From positions 496,001-560,000 of the forward strand of contig NC_035793.1 in assembly GCF_001653235.2 (NCBI RefSeq): a stretch of 64,000 bases of DNA, given 5' to 3'. Below the pieces are notes generated by a model, which worked only from the letters and a program-made list of their open reading frames with translations, made no database searches and had not been told where the DNA came from. The position numbers were made by a program, and so were the translations under genes. Shown here one piece after another: positions 1 through 11,083 of this stretch. This stretch comes from Pochonia chlamydosporia 170. Lineage: Eukaryota; Ascomycota; Sordariomycetes; Hypocreales; Clavicipitaceae. Numbering within the stretch: the first letter of the stretch is position 1; each line of letters begins with the position of its first letter.

Positions 1-4
1 ATAC

Positions 5-1885
5 ATGGCAATTCCACGGTCCACCAATTCGCCTATTGCAACCATGGTACCCTTATTCCTCGCAGCATGCCTGGCTGCAATTAGCCTCGTACTTCTTGAA
101 TACTACCTTTTACGTCCATTAGTCTCGAGCCCTTTGAGTCGTGTTCCAGGGCCAAAGTTTTATGCCCTCACTCGATGGCGACTGGCGTATGAAGACTGGA
201 AAGGTACACGAACCCGCACCATCGATCAGCTTCACCAGCGATACGGACCAGCCGTTCGCATTGGCCCCAATGAAGTCTCATTCAACAGTTTGGCAGCGTT
301 GCGGACCATCTACGGACCTGGAAGCCGCTTCGGCAGGACGACATTCTATCGCATGTTTGATGTCTATGGCGAGCAGAACCTGTTTACATTCCACTCGACC
401 AAGGAGCATGGTGACAGGAAGAAGCTTTTGTCGCATTTCTACTCCAAATCAGTTATCCTGAAAGACCCAACCAGCCACATGGTAGAGGAGAAGACGCGCC
501 AATACATGCAGCTTATTGCGTCCGAGCCAGCACATGTCAGTGAAATCTTTACTACCTTGCACTACTACTCTCTGGACAATATCACAGAGTTCATCTATGG
601 CAAATACGGAGCTACGTCTGCTTTGAAGGGGTCCAAGACTCATCGGGCCCTCATCGACGACATCATGCATCCTTCTCGCCGGCGATTGTCTTGGTTCTGG
701 GTTCACTTCCCAGCATTTACAAAATGGATGTATACGCGAACAAGATTACTGGGATACCTCATGAAGCCAATGCTGCCAATGAAGCGGCCAACTACTTATA
801 CCGGTATTCGCAATTTTGCTTTTGACTCGGTTCAGAGCTTTTTGAAAGATCGGGAGAATGACAAGCAACTTGTAAACTCGGATGGTAAGTTCGGGTCGGA
901 CTTTGCGCCTTGATTGCATCAGTTGTCCATCCGCAGTCTTGACATGGCGATGCTAACAACACTGTAGTAGCCGTCGAGTCAGTCCTCAGTCGACTCTGGA
1001 AGCACCACCAATCCCAAAAGGCAGACGGACTGAACAGTATGCAGATTGCCTCAGAATGTGCAGACCACTTCCTCGCCGGAATCGATACAACTAGCGATAC
1101 TCTCATGTTTCTGATTTGGTCACTATCCTTGCCTGAGAACAAAAAGTACCAGAAACGGTTGAGAGACGAAGTCCTCAGCCTTGGTAAGGAGTCGCTCAAC
1201 GAACACGGCTTCCCAAAGGCAGATGCAAGCGACCCGTGTGAATTTCTCAACGCCGTACTAAAGGAAACTTTGAGACTCTACGCGCCACTGCCAAGTTCCG
1301 AACCTAGATCGGTAGACGCAGAATCTGTAGTCGATGGCTACACTATACCTGCCAACACGGTGGTGTCTATATCGCCGTGGATTCTGCATCGAAACGCAGA
1401 GGTGTTCCACGAACCTTTCGAGTTTAACCCTGATCGCTGGTTGGGAAGAAATGCGGCTGAGCTGAATCGGTGGTTTTGGGCATTCTCGAGTGGAGGGCGA
1501 ATGTGCATTGGCATGCAGTGAGTTGGATCTCATTCTATACTCCATCCTAAATTGTCCCATAATGGCCATAGCGTCGTTTTTTTTTTTTTTTTTTGAGCTT
1601 CATCTTGGCCAGAGAATCTAACCGAGCACAGCCTAGCCATGACCGAGATGACAACCTTGATTGCAAGTCTATATCGACATTATGAGACCTCAATCGCACC
1701 CGGTTTCGAGGACATCTCCCCGGGAATCACCGCACGAGTTGAGACGTTTTATGATGACCGCTTTCCTCGTGTACAAGTTAGTAGCTTTCACCCATAAAAT
1801 TGTATTATGCTAAGTTTTGATACAACAGGATCACAGATGTCTCATAAAGTTTGACAAGTTGCAAGACTTGAGACTACCTCTGTAA
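5..1885 (+). CDS. Cytochrome P450 monooxygenase
   Basis: Four exons: 5-884, 968-1517, 1632-1776 and 1829-1885, giving 543 aa. Seen: an N-terminal membrane anchor (about residues 14-35) followed by the proline hinge RVPGPK; the I-helix oxygen-binding motif AGIDTTSD near residue 330; the K-helix ExxR as ETLR at 393; and the haem loop FSSGGRMCIG with ligand Cys473. The third intron (52 nt, GTTAGT donor) restores the tail DHRCLIKFDKL; without it the frame stops at 1795-1797. This is an ER-bound haem-thiolate oxidase of unknown substrate. The first ATG lies four bases from the window edge and a second in-frame Met is at 44, so the start is not fully secure. A P450 close to MFS, FAS1 and extradiol-dioxygenase genes suggests an accessory metabolic locus, but that is inference. 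Intron 2 carries an 18-nt T run. Confidence 0.93.
1577..1594 (+). repeat. T18 homopolymer inside P450 intron 2
   Basis: Eighteen consecutive T residues lie in the 114-nt second intron of the P450 gene, about 37 nt before its acceptor. The tract could act as a polypyrimidine tract but is far longer than in neighbouring introns, and its length is likely to vary. Confidence 0.9.
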
Positions 1886-3045
1886 TTTTTCGATCTCTAT
1901 GACGAAGGAAATAGGTTCGGATACATATATGATAGACTGCCTTTGCGTAGTGTCCGGATCAAGCTTGGGAGAGCCACTTTTGCACCTGAGCCGAAACTTG
2001 GTGATTGATGGTTGACCTCAGGAGAAGATGCGTCGGCAACCGGAGGATAGTCTGCGGGCTCAATAGTAAATATGAAGTTGGTTGCCGCGATAGGGAATCG
2101 CGCAGGTTGGATGGGCATGAACATGATGGGACAAGGTGATTAAAGTAGCCTTTTTAGCATTTCACATCTCGGGTACTCCGTACTTTACTATCTACATCTA
2201 CGCTACGCGTGCCTATCCAGAAGACAAGAACAGGTGTGCCAGTTCATGTCTCAGTGTCAATTCTTTAACACAACTTTGCTTGTCGTCCTAGCCCCGATAG
2301 GTGCCTGTGCTATTTGGATCTGAAACATGATATCAAAAACTCGACGCTCAGATTGTCGAGTTGGCGGTGCTGCTTGACATGTCTAAGCCCGTCTCTCATA
2401 GTAGACAAGCTTCGACGAAATTCATCAAATAGCCCCGTACGTATGTTTAGCCCGGGTAAGGCCCCAAGCTCTGTCTCGTAATTCTCCTAGGACTTCGTTA
2501 CTCCAGTAATTGTTTGCAGTCAACCTGGACGTGATCGTGATGCCATGACAATTTGTTATTGCCTTTAATCCCCTCCGTGCACGCAATCGAATCCGACCAG
2601 ACTCTGTACCTCCCAGGGAGACAACCAACAGCTATTTACGAAGCATATGCTGGCTTGTTAGCGAGATGAGCTCAGCCCAAACGTATCCACTGGCCCACTC
2701 AACTCAACCTCAACTTTGCTTTGACCTGACTGTTCCGAGTCAACCCCGTTGTTACACACGTTGAAAACCTCGACTGTGTACTCCATACCCCAAATTGACT
2801 GTGATTTTGTCTTCAGGCTACGGATCAGTCGTCCGGATTCCAAAGTTGTGGAATATATGACAATGGACGTCCCGATAAACATCGACGCTTGAGATGTATT
2901 AGGCCGTGGTGGTATTTTTGAGGCACGGGCGGCACTTTAGCAGGACAAATCGTTTGGAAGTCGAGCATGATGTCCATTCAGGTAAACTACTCCAGGTCAC
3001 AAGCTTTGCCGATGGCAATAAGATTTCTAACTCTAGTCGACGTAG
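1886..3045. other. Intergenic, P450 to Mrs2-like gene
   Basis: No supported gene. Only ORFs under 120 codons without recognisable content are present. The 11-nt motif GTACTCCGTAC occurs at 2173-2183 and recurs in other intergenic gaps of this window. Confidence 0.6.
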
Positions 3046-4365
3046 TTGATGAGCACTGCATGTGTGTGTCGAACCATTTTCCGGGCATCAATGCGAAGAG
3101 GACTTTGTTTGCTCACGACAAGCAATGCTACTCGATGCAAAAGCCAGGTCATCAGTCTAGCATTTTCCACTTTAAATTGCCGTGCCTATGCATCACCAAG
3201 ACCAACTCAAAGGAGAGTCAGAAGCCCTGCAATACGCCGCCAGTGTCAGCTCGCCAGGAAGTCAACCTTGGTACCGCAACTACGATGCACCGAGTTCGGC
3301 GCCGACGGTCAAGTCTTGTTTGAGGATGGAAGTTTGAAAAAGGCCGATCTTATCATAAGGGTGAGATGCTCTCGACATTTGATCTGCTGGTTCCTATTTG
3401 CTAATGCTTTTGGCCGCCAGTATGGCTTGCTTCCGCGTGACATGCGCAAGATTGACACATCAAACTTGCCAAACGTGGATATTCGACCAACAGTTATCCT
3501 TCTGAACCTTCTCTACCTGAAAGTTTTGATTAAGCGCGACCGCGTTTTACTCTTTGATGCGTATGACACAAGTGCATCGCGGGTGCAATCCGCTTTCGTT
3601 GATGACCTTCAACGCAAGATGCAACGTGACAAGTCTGATGAAGCTGATTGTCCACCATACGAGTTCCAGGTCCTAGATGCAGTACTCAACGCAGTGGCGA
3701 TAGAGCTAGCAAAAGATTTGGAATCCCTGCGTCACCCTGTCATTAGCCTCCTCGCCGAACTCGAGGAGAACATTGACAGGAACAAGCTCCGCCTCCTCCT
3801 CAAGCTATCAAAGCAAGCCAGTGCATTTGAGCACAAAGCAAAACTCATGCGTACAGTCATAGACGATATACTCGAGAGCAACGACAGCCTTGCCGCACTG
3901 TATCTCACGGATAATGCTCACAATGTCCACGGTCCAGAGGACGTCTCCGAGATTGAAGCCATCTTCGAGTCGTACTACTACATATGCGATGAAATTGTAC
4001 AAGATGCGCAAAATTTAACCTCTATGATCAAAAGTACAGACGATATGTAAGAGCGTCAAGTGTACTCAAGGTGATTGTTGTTAACAAGCTGTAGTGTACA
4101 AACGATACTGGATACGAACCGCAATTCACTCATGCTGCTGCATCTGAAGATCATTTCTGGCACACTGGCTCTCGGGACGGGAACATTCATAGCTTCATTT
4201 TATGGCATGAACATCCAGAATCTGCTAACTGAAGCAGATTTGGGATTTGTTGTCGTGCCTGTGGCGTCTGTTTTGTGCATTACGGGCGCATCTTGGTTCG
4301 CTTTGAGGATGGTTAGAAATTTGCAACGAATTGCAATGAAACGGAACAAAGGATTTCTCAATTGA
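3046..4365 (+). CDS. Mrs2/Mfm1-type mitochondrial Mg2+ transporter, short form
   Basis: Three exons: 3046-3360, 3421-4046 and 4095-4365, giving 403 aa. Seen: RCTEFGADGQV and KADLIIRYGLLPRDMRK across the first junction, LLFDAYD, LRHPVISLLAELEENIDR, then DTNRNSLMLLHLK, the signature YGMN at 350-353 between two membrane helices, and a basic tail. These are hallmarks of the Mrs2 branch of CorA channels, which form pentamers in the inner mitochondrial membrane with the GMN loop as selectivity filter. The N-terminus is Arg/Ser-rich with few acids, as expected for a presequence. Met at 3046 is the first candidate; Met at 3091 (MRRGLCLL) is an equally good start. The protein is shorter than yeast Mrs2 and closer in size to Mfm1, so it may be a second paralogue. 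The N-terminal boundary is the least certain part. Confidence 0.85.
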
Positions 4366-4850
4366 CAATGTGAGAGCCCACGTCGAACATGTCTTGCAGT
4401 GACAAGTTTAGGGGCTGAGGATGCCGTCAGCACCAACTCTTTCTTCGAGGACGGCCTATTCGGCTCGATGCGAATGATGAGAAAGTGGTTGCGGCCAGTC
4501 AAATGACAGGCTCACTGCTGCACTGCTTTTTCAAACAGAAATAGGCTCATGCAGTCAGTCATCGCGGATTTGGGCAAACCCGGTTCATGATATCACAGAA
4601 CATTTGACCACACTCAGTGACCACGATCTAAGCCTAGTTCCGACCGATCCCGACGCGTCTGACCAACAACCATGACGCTCTTGAAAAGGCAAGTCGGATC
4701 ATACCGGGCACCAGGAAATACTTACTTGATCTTGTGATCATCTTCACTGAGGATATACATGCTCATTATCTCATCCAGTGATCCGTCACATCTCTGGTCA
4801 TCTATAACGTTTAGGCGAATCCCACCAATTGCTTCAGTATCACACCCACA
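4366..4850. other. Intergenic, Mrs2-like to FAS1 gene
   Basis: No ORF or RNA gene recognised. It presumably holds the 3' end of the Mrs2-like gene and the promoter of the FAS1 gene; no clear TATA element was seen. Confidence 0.5.
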
Positions 4851-5948
4851 ATGGCTCCTTCAGCAACTCAATATGTTGCTCTCCCCCGAGACCCAGACGA
4901 GCTAGAAAATTTGTTTAATCATAGGCTCTCGCAGCTTCCCAAAATCCCGATTGACCTCTCCCAGCAAAATCTCACCATATTCGAGATCCTTGCTGCCGAG
5001 CCAAGGGCAACCAATTTCCTACGGCATCTAGCATCTCATCAGCATCTGGCAGATACCCTCAAAAGCACTACAGATGGCGAATACACCGCATTCGTTGCCG
5101 TAGATGACGGATGGACGGGAGAGGATCACGGACGCTCAGCAACAGAGACAATGTTCTCACTCCACATTACTCCTCACTATTACGACACAGACAGTCTACC
5201 AAGCTGGACAAATGTGCCGACGATTCTCAGAACAGCTTCCTCTCATAGAGCAGTGCTAAATATCACGTTTGACTCTTCAGCACTGCGGGTCAACGGCTCA
5301 CGAATCATCAAGGCAAACATCCGGGCAAAAAATGGCATGGTGCATCTCATCGAGAAGCCCTGCCTTGCACTGCCCGATCTTCGGTCTGTTTTGAAGAGTG
5401 GCGCCGATCTCTCGTACATGGCTCAAGTAATCGCGCTAGCAGGCGATATTATTTCAAAAGAAGAGGCGCAAACCATACTTGCACCGTCTGATGACGCCTT
5501 CCGGACTCTTGGCGAGGATGTCCTGACATTCCTGTTCCACTCCGATGAGGGCCCTCCATATCTAAATGCCCTTCTCAAGCTGCATATCCTTCCAAAGGTC
5601 ACTGTACTCAGCAACTTAATTTTCCCAAAGAACGATACAGGCCATCGAATTGCTTCGTCGGATGTCCTGAAACCGATCAAGGGAACAGTTCAATCCGCTT
5701 TCGATACATTGCTCAAGGCCAAAGACGGGAAATATATACCCATGGACCTCACTTTCTACAGATACTCGGGGTTGGTCGCAATGAAAGTCGGAGAGGCAGC
5801 TACAGTTGTAGTGCCAGATGCTTCAGCCAGTAATGGATCTTTGCATGTCATTGACACGGTTTTGTTGCCTCAGCGGATCTCGTCAGAGACGGGGGTCAAG
5901 GCGCTTTCTGTTGATGAATTAAAAGCCGTGCTTTGCGATTACGTGTAG
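4851..5948 (+). CDS. Fasciclin (FAS1) two-domain protein without signal peptide
   Basis: Single exon, 365 aa. Two FAS1-like repeats are visible. The first spans about residues 35-175 (LTIFEILAAEPRATNFLRHL, TAFVAVDDGW, and a C-terminal MVHLIEKP). The second spans about 178-345 (MAQVIALAGDIISKEEAQ, TILAPSDDAFRTLGEDVL, LNALLKLHIL, and NGSLHVIDTVLLP). FAS1 domains mediate adhesion or protein contact and are normally secreted. Here the N-terminus is polar (MAPSATQYVALPRDPDELE), and in-frame codons upstream reach a stop at 4812 with no ATG, so no signal peptide is encoded unless a 5' exon was missed. FAS1 proteins also occur as accessory factors in fungal pigment oxidation complexes (the aurofusarin cluster), so a metabolic role is possible but unproven. 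The family call is firm; the function is not. Confidence 0.85.
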   Translation: MAPSATQYVALPRDPDELENLFNHRLSQLPKIPIDLSQQNLTIFEILAAEPRATNFLRHLASHQHLADTLKSTTDGEYTAFVAVDDGWTGEDHGRSATETMFSLHITPHYYDTDSLPSWTNVPTILRTASSHRAVLNITFDSSALRVNGSRIIKANIRAKNGMVHLIEKPCLALPDLRSVLKSGADLSYMAQVIALAGDIISKEEAQTILAPSDDAFRTLGEDVLTFLFHSDEGPPYLNALLKLHILPKVTVLSNLIFPKNDTGHRIASSDVLKPIKGTVQSAFDTLLKAKDGKYIPMDLTFYRYSGLVAMKVGEAATVVVPDASASNGSLHVIDTVLLPQRISSETGVKALSVDELKAVLCDYV

Positions 5949-7635
5949 ATGTGGACTGTGGGTGCAGTGAGAAGATATGAGCACATTTCATGCATTGTAC
6001 TGTAACTAGATCAAGTCATGATTCGAAGGTATATGCAAAGCCCCCGAAGACAGGCAAGTTGTTCAGGAGGTGATTTGTGGTGTTTTTCTCAACTCATGTA
6101 AAAGCACCCCTAGTCCAGTATACCAGACTCAAAAAGGTCGCAATATAGCATGAACACTTTCTCCGTGATACTACCAGCCTCGCCGTGACTTATAGCCCAG
6201 AATCTCCACGGGTGGCTGTCTGCCACCCGCATTCATACAGCAGCCCTCAAGCCAACCGCTCTTGCACGGGTCAATCTCATCAGATGCTGTCCCTTCCCCG
6301 GATTTTACCCCAGCAATTGAATTGTATTATTTCCGCAGAATGTCCAGTGTATCTGACTCGGGTCTCTGGTGGATATCTGTTCCTTCCAAAGCAAAAGTGT
6401 AATACATCCTCCGGTGGTGCCAAATGCAACTCAAATGAGAACTTAAACCAACATAGTTGCCTGATTTCGCTGCAAAGGAAGAAATCTCTCTAGCTTTCTG
6501 ATAAGCTATGACTAGCCGACTAGTTGGATTTATCAGCGAGTGTCCTCATGAGGTCGTGGTCAAGCCATGCTACACATCAGGAACAAACAAAAGTAACTAC
6601 CAGTTGAACCTTTTCTTACCAAAAGTCCTCAAACCCTAATTGGTCCAAGTGACTTAGTCGTTGAACTTTGTATCACCGACTTAAACGCGCACGGTGATGC
6701 CGACGACTGGCCGAGGCTAGGTCAACACGGTGCAATACTTGGTACTTGCATCTTGCTATTGTAGCAGCATTTATGTCTCTTTCACGATCCTGGATTCCTG
6801 CTCGCCCTATCAGGCCGCTTGAAAAACCGGAAATGCATAATTGTTCCTGGCCAGAAAATTAGATCTCAGGCACGACTTCTCCCCCGCATGAAGACATCGC
6901 GTCTCAAAGAGACCGGTTACATATCGCATATACTCGAATGGAATCTCCCAAAACAGGAAATCCATTCAACTTCCACAGTCATCCCTAACGTCATCCTAGG
7001 CAATATCCCGCTCGCCTGTACTCCGTAATCCGATTAACCTCACTAGCGGCCCCCATCTGCACTCAGCCTACACTGCATGTCTAAGCGAGTGCGAAACCAG
7101 CCACAACACCCTTCAGACGAATTGGCTGCCTAACGAATGCGAGATGGCCAATTCCGCAGTAGAGACTTCCACCAGACTTCGTATGTCTATTGTCAGTATC
7201 AATATTGACGCACCGATGGTCAACCAGTAGTCCCTGCTTTCCAACAGGAACACCATGATGTTGACAAGTATCGGCTATGGGCAAAAGCACCAAATGATAA
7301 TCCCGCGATGACAGAACTCAATACAGGGAGCGGCCATTTGCAAGCTCCGCCATTGCCCCTTGGATGACTGCGTGGTTGACCAGTCTTAGTCTGGAAGTAG
7401 ACGGTGATTGGTACAGTACATGTCAAGCCATTGCGATATGCCATGAAAGTTGCCGAAGCATGGTCAAGACTTATATTCGCTCAAACACTGCTTGCTTTAA
7501 AGACCTTCTCCCTTCAATCTGTAGGGTCTCATGTCTCGTTTGACTTCGGGTGAGAGTCCGTCGCCTTTGAACCATTAGCGGAAAAGAAATCTTCTAGAGT
7601 ATCTCACATATCACTTCTCTCGGTTGTTGTAAGAC
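5949..7635. other. Intergenic, FAS1 gene to MFS gene
   Basis: A 1.7 kb gap without a supportable gene. Small ORFs (for example 6185-6493) show no recognisable domain. A GTACTCCGTA motif lies at 7018-7027. Confidence 0.55.
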
Positions 7636-9405
7636 ATGTCACAATCCGGTCAAGATGGCCAAAGGCCCTCTACGTCGCACGCATCTTCTGAAACCACGTC
7701 CCAAAGCGAGGCATCGAAACCGCCGCCTATCTCAATAGCACGATTCTGGTTGCTATGTGTCGGGTGAGCCAAGGTCCATTACAGCACATTTTCAGAAAAT
7801 TGTCTTACAGTATCTATCAGAGTATGTTTGGGCCTCTTCCTTGGCATGGTGGACACATCCATCGTTGCCACGTCTTTGTATGCCATTAGCACCGAGTTCG
7901 ATAACCTCAACGACGCCAACTGGGTGGCTCTCTCCTATACACTCGCCTATATGGGTTGTGCTGTTGTATTCTCTCGTATTTCAGACATAACCGGTCGTCG
8001 AGATGCTTTTGTTGCTGCTTATATTATCTTTGTCTCGTTTTCGCTGGCGTGTGGATTTGCACAGAACATGCATCAGCTCATCGCCTTTCGGGCGTTGCAA
8101 GGCATCGGTGGCTCGGGACTGTATACCTTGGCCCTCATCATACTGCCAGAACTGAGCCCGATTCACCTGCGAGAACTAATTTCAGCAGTGATAGGGCTGG
8201 TCGTTGCTCTGTCCGGTGTACTGGGACCGGTTTTGGGCGGGCTGTTGACGGATTACACGACCTGGAGATGGGTATTTTGGATCAAGTAAGTCTTTGCCAT
8301 CAATCACATTGGCAGATATTAACCCTTGTAGTGGTCTTTTAGGCGCTGTATCGTTGGCGATTTTCCTCCTATCTTGGCCGAAGGCGAAATATTCCACAAC
8401 TCCCGAACGACAGACATGGAAACAGCTCGACTATCCAGGGTCATTCCTCACAATCGCCGCCGCCGTTCTCGTCGCCTTTGCTTTCCAGAATGCCGGCCAA
8501 ACACCAGGAAGTGGTTCTCTAAGCAATGACTGGAGGTCGGCCCTCTTCATCGCCCCTGTTGTGCTTGGTCTTGTTTGCTGGGCAGGCCTCCTGGTCTGGG
8601 AATACGCGGTGCAAAATCACCTGTCAGAGTACTTTGTTCCAGTCTTTCCACTTCGAATCTTTCGCAGCGGCCTTTATACATGTGGTGTGATCAACACACT
8701 TCTCCTCGGATTCCCGTATCTGATGCTCGTCTATGTTGTTCCACTGAGGATCCAGGTCGTCGGCGGGAAGTCTGCTCTGCTCGGTGGCGTAATGTTGCTG
8801 CCCATGCTTGGTACCGTTGCCATTGGCACAATTCTCGGTGGTGCGGTCAACGCAAAGAAATCGGTCATCGTTGAAACCATGTTTGTCGGCTCGTGCCTCA
8901 TGCTCCTGGGCTGTGGACTATTGACAACCTTGTCAACGTCGACGCTTGATTCTGCCAAGTTGCTTGGATTTATCACCTTTTGCGGGCTGGGCTTTGGACT
9001 TGCAGTGACGTCCAGCACGATAATTCCCGCTATAAAAATAGCACCAAAAGACTATGGTAAGTGATGTCGTAAATGTACTTCACATTGACTGTTTTTAAAA
9101 TGTTTTGCTAATGAGTAATAGCTCCTGCCCAAGGAATTCTTGCACAGTTGCGCGTATTTGGCGGCAGTCTCGGCATTGCGGCGTCTACTGCCATCGTACG
9201 TGCAAAGGCAAGCGGCATCCCAGCCAAATTTGCGAAACGAGGTGTACAAGCGCCAGACTTGCATGGCCCAGTGGCCAAGAAAATATATGCCGAGTCGTTT
9301 AGGAATGATATGATTGCTAGCACGGCAGTATCAGGGCTTGCGGTCCTATTAGTCATGATCACTTTGTGGCAGCGACGTAATAAGCCTCGAAAAATTGCCT
9401 CGTGA
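7636..9405 (+). CDS. MFS drug/metabolite exporter (DHA2-like)
   Basis: Four exons: 7636-7763, 7821-8285, 8332-9056 and 9122-9405, giving 533 aa. A Ser/Thr-rich cytosolic N-terminus (about 35 residues) precedes many hydrophobic helices. Motifs seen are GMVDTSIVATS in helix 1, SDITGRRDAF (motif A), ALQGIGGSGLYTLA, and the antiporter motif C region GVLGPVLGGLLTDYTTWRW followed by VFWING, which is created by splicing. The length and motif set fit 14-helix H+ antiporters of the plasma membrane that export toxic compounds or secondary metabolites. The substrate cannot be read from sequence. All introns are short and restore the family frame, including DYAPAQGILAQLRVFGG across the last junction. The gene is convergent with the extradiol dioxygenase gene 223 nt away. 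Confidence 0.92.
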
Positions 9406-9628
9406 ACTTGTCTTTGGGAGAGAGATGAAATGATTTTGTAACGATAGGGAATTGCGATGATTTAGTTTGGAATTTGTTAACGGCGCGTTGCTTCGAGGCC
9501 CGGTACAATCTGGATGTCTATTTCGGTGGAACAGGTGGTGTATAATAGTATAAATAACAGCAGATAGACTTCACACTTTCAGGTATCAATACTTGGCAAA
9601 ATGATTCACATGTTTCAAGTTCTGCCCA

Positions 9629-10305
9629 TTACTTGCTGCGAGGTCTAAATGGCGCCCAATCTAGCGGCAACTTCTCACCCATCCAAATAGCTCTCTCCGT
9701 GTGGTCCCGATACTCAACTTCATTATCTGCCTCTCCTTCTTCCGGATCAGTGTTTGGATGAATTAACGCAGACAACGGCCCGCGCCAGATGGCGAGCCAG
9801 GCGACAAACGCTCCAAACTGTGCCGGCGTAAAGACATTGACTTCAAACATGGCCACCGGATGAGGGCCGATTGGGCGATCCCAGAATTTGTAGACTCTCA
9901 GCTCAGGGACTGTTGCGAGTCCAACAGTCAGTGAGTTTCTGTTTGCGATTGAGAAAGAAGCAGCTTCTACTTACACTCTCGTCGAATGCGTTCCCAAAGC
10001 TCACGAGCGTACTTGGTCTGCTCCTGGCTCTGCTGGAAGTAGTAGATGTGTATGTCACTGATGGAAGTCAGTTACCTGATGTAATTAATAAATTCAGCAT
10101 CGGGGCAAAAGCGACACTCTACGTACAAACCACCTCGCCGGTCAGTTCTCAACGGCGGAGTGAAGCATTCGTAGGCTTGGCTGAGACCATCCCGTTTGGG
10201 ATTGACCAGACTCTTGCCATCTTCGTTTGTCTCGGTGGACAGTGGAGGGGCGTCCTCGAAGCCGACGAGCGGTGAGGGATACTTGTAATCCCAGGGATTG
10301 ACCAT
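9629..10305 (-). CDS. DOPA 4,5-dioxygenase-like extradiol ring-cleavage protein
   Basis: Minus strand, three exons: 10305-10127, 10057-9975 and 9909-9629, giving 180 aa. The spliced protein reads YKYPSPLVGFEDAPPLSTE, RRGGFDIHIYYFQ, YARELWERIRREFPELRVY, RPIGPHPVAMFEVNVFTP and GPLSALIHPNTD, ending GEKLPLDWAPF. This matches the DOPA 4,5-dioxygenase family. Conserved His63, His104 and His138 are candidate metal ligands. Family members cleave catechols such as DOPA next to the ring hydroxyls; many fungal homologues have no known substrate. The start at 10305 sits just upstream of the conserved YPSPL block; longer reading frames to 10425 add unrelated sequence. An enzyme that opens catechol rings near a P450 and an exporter is suggestive of an aromatic-metabolism locus. 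Confidence 0.92.
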
Positions 10306-11083
10306 TTTGAAGTGTAGAATTTGCGTTTTTGGATATTCAAGAATTGAGAAGGATGTAAAGACGAGAATGCGATGGTGCCGGTGGGATGTCGATCTGATTG
10401 ATAAAGCTTCCATCAGATCCATCATTTGATATGTCAGCGAAACAAGACCCCGCCATCATGTCGAGTTCCACCTGCCTGTCGACTGTGGCGTCGAATATCC
10501 GCATTTGTCGAGATGCTTCCATGGGTGTCATGATGCAGGCAATCTTGAGATTCTAGACTATGGAGTAGCATTGTCGGAGGTTACACGGCCAACTATACCG
10601 CACTTATTTTGGCGGCACATTTTCGTGACAAGTATTCTAGTCATGTATGCAAAGTATTTGATGTCAACCAATTAGACGCCTATGTATGTCGCTGCTGGTG
10701 GTAAACAAGTTGGAAAGATGCCGGAAATATTGCAGCTTAGTCAGAAGAAAGCAGTAGTTTCTGGTGACTGCAAATCTGATAAATGGAAACATAGCACAGC
10801 ATCATTCGCGGCGTCGTTGCACAAACCTCTAGCCCAGTACAGTACAGTACCGAGCATCTTCAAACACAGGGTGTGGCATGAACTGTCTCACACAAACTTG
10901 CTTCATGCTCACATCTCACTACTACAGCATATTTTGTCACCAACATCGTTTAACGCCATATTACACAGTAGTCATTACATATACACTATCGTATCAAGAG
11001 TCGTGAGCAACACAAACTGAGCAGAGCTTTATACCCCATCCCACATCTCACATTCCACCTCAAAACCCTCACATACAATCCCA
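10306..11083. other. Intergenic, dioxygenase to GST
   Basis: Upstream region of the dioxygenase gene and downstream region of the GST gene. The ORFs here lack recognisable content. Confidence 0.5.

Noticed and set aside
1777..1797. Alternative P450 end using the stop at 1795-1797
   Set aside because: Splicing the 52-nt intron gives the usual P450 tail; the alternative is kept only as possible intron retention.
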